Below are positions 61,901-64,000 of a stretch of DNA of 64,000 bases, one piece after another (within the stretch, counting starts at the first letter, position 1; each line of letters opens with the position of its first letter). The position numbers and the translations under genes were made by a program. The notes below the pieces were generated by a model. The model was given only the letters and a program-made list of their open reading frames with translations. It did no database searches and had not been told where the DNA came from. Source of the stretch: Lanius collurio (Eukaryota; Chordata; Aves; Passeriformes; Laniidae); assembly GCA_020086605.1 (NCBI GenBank), contig JACBWW010000012.1, positions 15,384,698-15,448,697 of the forward strand. Direction: 5' to 3'.

Positions 61901-63475
61901 GCATTGCCATTACACTTCGTTTGGAAAGAATAAGAAAAGCTGATAAGTATTTACACAGTAGTATATAAATGGTGGTGAATGAAAGCTTAAGAGGGTGGCA
62001 AACGTGAGAAAAATCCACTATTTTAGAACTCTGATTCTCTCTGAAAAAGCAGGGTTGTATGCATACATGTATGTCTATGTAGAGTGTGCTGAAAGCAGTA
62101 GAAAAACTCTGAGGGTTACTTTTTGGAGAATAATTGGGTTTTGATGACTCTTTGGAAGCAAATCTCATCTTGTGTAGTTGAGCTGAAAGGCTGAAGTCAA
62201 AATACTGGCTGTTAGCAGTTGGAAATACAAAGCAGACATGATCTGTGTGGTTTATAACTTTTGAATACAAATGATTTGCAGAAAGCCAGAATCAGCATTA
62301 GTATGGCACAACTGACTGCAATGAAAAGACTTAGAGAAGAAACAAAGAAGGAATGTGTGAAGAAGAATGTGCATGCACAAGAAAAAATAAAGAGTGTTTA
62401 AAGAGTTTGGTAATTATTTTGTTTTGCAGGGAGACCCAGGCCCACATGGACTCCAAGGACAGCAGGGTATTGCTGGCCTAGATGTAAGAATAGTAATCAA
62501 TATGGGCTGGAAATGACCGATAAAAGATACAGTGGAGTTCCCACTGAGAAAACCCATTTTTTACTTCTTCCTGTTATCCCACCCTTCAAAATCCTGCAAG
62601 GAGAGAGAACAAAAATCTTCTAAAGTTTTCATAGTGAAACACATTTGGCTTCAAATTTAGTAGCTTATCTATATTGCAATGTGTTTTCTTTAAAATCGGG
62701 AATTTGCATTCCTGTTAATTTCAGGTCTGATTCATATGAAGTCACAAGACTTAAACTCCATTTCTTTTTCAATGAACTTTAATTGCTTCATGATTCCACC
62801 CTAGATAAATCTCTCTCTTCTTTCTGCCCATGTCTATAAGCTTTCTATGTCTGTTCAAGCATACAAATAAGATCACTAGCAGCTGAGCTGCTCATTTTTA
62901 CTTCACTGGAGACTAGAAATTGTGAAGACGCCTCTCCTAGTCTGTCAGAATGATGCCTAATGCCAAAGTCTAGCATGATCACTCCTCAATCATGCTGCAA
63001 AAACATCCTAAAGGCCTCTGGTGATGTGAGGTTTAGCAGTAGCATTCACTAGAGCTGCTGAGCAGTGTGCAGCAGGAAGTGGTGCAAACCTCGGGGCTCA
63101 CAGGGAGAGAAGAGGGCTTTTGTTCTCTTCTTAGAGAAAAAAGCCAAAGGGCAGCTGACTGGGAAAATATTTTCCAGAATTTTGTTGAGATGTCTTCCTC
63201 TGCACTCATTAAGGATCTAAAATCTTTTTGCTTTTTGGAAAGACTTTCTCGTGTAAGAATTTCTGTCCCCAAACCACCCCTTTCTCATTTTTTTACCTTA
63301 AATCTTTTTATGAATATAATCTCTTCTTTCTTTAAGCTGTATTTGATTTTATTGTATGTATATTGTGTTTTATGATAAACTGCTGTTTCACATATTGCTC
63401 AGTATTCTGGATGTAATCTCTCATGCCACTCCTTCCTAGGGTGCAGGAGGTCGAAGAGGCCCTCCAGGTATAAAG
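49905..63475 (+). CDS. Collagen VI alpha-4/5/6-like chain, 5' part (probable COL6A4 relative)
   Basis: Fourteen coding exons join in frame to 1200 nt (400 codons) and run off the right edge. Order: signal peptide (residues 1 to about 19); one VWA domain (about 24-212); Cys cluster KCCRVICKC (219-227); triple helix from Gly229. The VWA is of the helix-proximal type: NTSC, FDSGFEDYNEEII, VLLVFSDGLDD, EFGRGFGY and AERKCC recall alpha-5 and alpha-6(VI) just before the helix. Its metal-site motif is degenerate (Asp33, Ser35, Leu37). Possible N-glycosylation sites are Asn66, Asn130 and Asn178. Known of the family: secreted chains that can replace alpha-3 in collagen VI, assembling in the ER and forming beaded filaments in the matrix. 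Odd points: the six VWA domains normally upstream are missing, one helix intron has a GC donor, and one Gly is replaced by Ala. The exact paralogue is not certain. Human COL6A4P1, as I recall, also lies beside CAPN7, which favours COL6A4. Confidence 0.9.
50310..50653 (+). CDS. Collagen VI-like coding exon 2, VWA part 1 (residues 23-137)
   Basis: Begins at the split Glu23, then CNIDLSIAIDISRLM, and ends NVTSAKVK. It holds the first beta strand with the degenerate metal-site motif, Cys24 and Cys69, and FDSGFEDYNEE. It enters at phase 1 after a pyrimidine-rich acceptor and leaves at phase 0. Confidence 0.95.
50761..50990 (-). mobile_element. CR1 LINE 3' end, antisense
   Basis: Reads AGAATCACAGAATGG at the end, then AGCTAGAGCAGGCCATCCAG, CTCCAGGAATGGAGACTTCT and GGCAGCCTGTGCCAGTGCTC, the reverse complement of a CR1 tail. 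Truncated and noncoding, in intron 2 of the collagen gene. Confidence 0.92.
51698..51730. repeat. Perfect 15-bp inverted repeat, 3-nt loop
   Basis: The arms TTTATTTTCACTTTT and AAAAGTGAAAATAAA are exact reverse complements separated by ATA. The sequence is AT-rich and lies in intron 2 of the collagen gene. Confidence 0.9.
53700..53778 (+). CDS. Collagen VI-like coding exon 3, VWA part 2 (residues 138-163)
   Basis: Encodes VLLVFSDGLDDSLEDLKKAA and DSLRFR. The SDG motif carries the Asp of the VWA metal site. It enters at phase 0 and leaves at phase 1. It is too short to appear as a long open frame. Confidence 0.94.
54363..54508 (+). CDS. Collagen VI-like coding exon 4, VWA part 3 (residues 164-212)
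   Basis: Encodes GLDALLLVGLDNTQNLTEFW, then EIEFGRGFGYNTPLSVGFAD, then IANILQRNL. It enters at phase 1 and leaves at phase 0, with AG at 54361-54362 and GT at 54509-54510. Confidence 0.94.
54604..54696 (+). CDS. Collagen VI-like coding exon 5, Cys cluster and helix start (residues 213-243)
   Basis: Encodes DTVAERKCCRVICKCLGENG and DRGVRGNPGRK. The four-Cys cluster directly precedes the first Gly-X-Y triplet at Gly229, as in other collagen VI chains. Phase 0 at both ends. Intron 4 before it is only 95 bp. Confidence 0.95.
55974..56027 (+). CDS. Collagen VI-like coding exon 6, helix, 54 bp
   Basis: Six perfect Gly-X-Y triplets: GSA GYR GSP GHP GEE GGI. Phase 0 at both ends, with CAG acceptor and GTAAG donor. 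Confidence 0.94.
56514..56585 (+). CDS. Collagen VI-like coding exon 7, helix, 72 bp, GC donor
   Basis: Eight perfect triplets, from GER GPA GFS to GCP GVR GHK. Cys278 is at helix position 50. The exon must end at AAG|GCAAGT, a GC donor. The nearby GT at 56590 would make the exon 76 bp and break both the frame and the Gly register. Confidence 0.92.
56586..59573 (+). other. Collagen VI-like introns 7 and 8
   Basis: Intron 7 (56586-57063, GC-AG type) and intron 8 (57091-59573). An AT-rich, self-complementary stretch lies at about 59284-59340 and includes ATAGATTTC and GAAATCTAT arms. No extra Gly-X-Y exon was found in intron 8. Confidence 0.7.
57064..57090 (+). CDS. Collagen VI-like coding exon 8, helix, 27 bp
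   Basis: Three triplets, GAR GYR GSQ, between a CAG acceptor and GTATGT donor. Its small size is normal for collagen helix exons, and it keeps the Gly register with both neighbours. Confidence 0.88.
59574..59618 (+). CDS. Collagen VI-like coding exon 9, helix, 45 bp
   Basis: Five triplets, GEH GES GFD GTD GEQ, with CAG acceptor and GTAATC donor. It is acid-rich. Confidence 0.93.
59848..59901 (+). CDS. Collagen VI-like coding exon 10, helix, 54 bp
   Basis: Six triplets, GER GFP GPS GDK GSR GKW, with TAG acceptor and GTGAAG donor. Trp at the last Y position is unusual in a collagen helix. Confidence 0.93.
60133..60195 (+). CDS. Collagen VI-like coding exon 11, helix, 63 bp, RGD
   Basis: Seven triplets, GIK GPR GEP GER GES GLR GDH. 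Residues 345-347 read Arg-Gly-Asp, a possible integrin site. Phase 0 at both ends. Confidence 0.94.
60488..60602 (-). mobile_element. CR1 LINE 3' end, short antisense fragment
   Basis: Begins CATAGAATCATAGAATGACT, then ACCTTAAAGATGAGCTGGTTC, then CTGCCATAGGCAGGGACACCT, matching the reverse complement of the CR1 terminus. About 115 bp, in collagen intron 11. Confidence 0.92.
61322..61387 (+). CDS. Collagen VI-like coding exon 12, helix with interruption, 66 bp
   Basis: Reads GDS GAN NDVV GPK GEK GNL APQ: one inserted residue breaks the register, and the last triplet has Ala (GCA) where Gly is expected. Phase 0 at both ends, with CAG acceptor and GTAAG donor. Confidence 0.9.
62430..62483 (+). 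CDS. Collagen VI-like coding exon 13, helix, 54 bp
   Basis: Six triplets, GDP GPH GLQ GQQ GIA GLD, with a GCAG acceptor and GTAAG donor. Confidence 0.94.
63440..63475 (+). CDS. Collagen VI-like coding exon 14, helix, 36 bp
   Basis: Four triplets, GAG GRR GPP GIK, with TAG acceptor and GTGAG donor. This is the last exon visible. No further Gly-X-Y exon appears in 63478-64000. Confidence 0.92.
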
Positions 63476-64000
63476 GTGAGTGGCTGACACTGCTGCTACC
63501 TCTTTAAATGCAGCTACATGGCCAGCCTGAGTGTTTGTTCCTCTTAAGGGAAACATTTCATTGTGAGCCAACACACAAGTGTTTAACAATCAAAAGTCTA
63601 TTTCAAGCCAAGACAGCCTTTGATTCTCAGGTGGATATATCAGAGGCCCTCCTGACTTGAAGGATTTAGAATTGGAAAGGAGTTTTCATCAAAATAAAAG
63701 AACAGTTACTTTTGCTATTGGGGCAAGTATGGGAAGGTAGCTAGAGAAAAGACTGTCACTAAAGATGACAGGAATGAGTTGTCAGGCTGCAAAGTCTGAC
63801 AGTGTATTCCTCCTTTACTGCATGCATACAGAGATATGCATGATACACACATGCAGCACAGATAAAATTAGGGCAAGTTCTACATGATGCTTTGCTCAAA
63901 ATAAATTGAACAGTTAACTGCAGCTCTGAAAATTGGTTCAAAGCATGTAATATAATCAAGATTTTGGAAATAATTTGCCAAGTCAGTATCTAAAAGAATA
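63476..64000 (+). other. Collagen VI-like intron 14, partial
   Basis: Sequence after the last visible donor. It contains no exon I can support, and the gene continues beyond the window. Confidence 0.7.

Larger units (their letters stand above)
60196..63439 (+). other. Collagen VI-like introns 11 to 13
   Basis: Intron 11 (60196-61321) holds a CR1 fragment. Intron 12 (61388-62429) holds a 169-codon minus-strand frame with no known domain, and intron 13 (62484-63439) shows nothing. Confidence 0.7.

Noticed and set aside
61761..62270. 169-codon minus-strand frame
   Set aside because: It lies in a collagen intron, has no recognisable domain, and has a composition typical of AT-rich noncoding DNA.
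1..64000. CRISPR arrays, bacterial operons, phage genes, tRNA or rRNA genes
   Set aside because: No regularly spaced repeats, cloverleaf sequences or dense unspliced coding regions are present. The window is ordinary vertebrate DNA.

Overview
The window looks like bird nuclear DNA. It is AT-rich, carries several chicken-repeat-1 (CR1) LINE fragments and ERVL-type LTRs, and has one sharp CpG island. Two split, intron-rich vertebrate genes can be read exon by exon with consistent GT-AG phases. Three ambiguous bases (427-428 and 50219) suggest a draft assembly. I cannot name the species.

Left third (1 to about 24.3 kb, minus strand): CAPN7, the atypical calpain-7 (PalBH). Sixteen coding exons run from the start codon at 24288 to a donor at 1765 and encode residues 1-621. 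The last roughly 190 residues lie beyond the left edge. The exon arithmetic places the catalytic Cys at 290, His at 458 and Asn at 478, the positions I recall for human CAPN7. The promoter is a CpG island at about 23.87-24.66 kb, cut off on its upstream side by a CR1 LINE.

Middle (about 24.7-49.9 kb): intergenic, with no coding exon I could support. It holds CR1 pieces, a 1.4 kb ERVL-type LTR with a 5-bp target-site duplication and an internal minisatellite, a solo LTR with its own TATA-like and AATAAA signals, and an older LTR of the first type.

Right quarter (49.9-64 kb, plus strand): the 5' part of a collagen VI alpha-4/5/6-type chain. Fourteen coding exons encode 400 residues: a signal peptide, one von Willebrand A (VWA) domain of the type that sits next to the helix, a cysteine cluster, and the start of the triple helix. 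Helix exons are whole-codon units of 54, 72, 27, 45, 54, 63, 66, 54 and 36 bp. The gene runs off the right edge. The signal-peptide exon lies only 338 bp before the helix-proximal VWA domain, so the row of six upstream VWA domains typical of alpha-4/5/6 chains is absent. One helix intron has a GC donor.

The two genes are divergent and have no shared function that I can see: an intracellular ESCRT-linked protease and an extracellular matrix chain. Nothing resembling a microbial-type system, CRISPR array or other dedicated multigene system was found.
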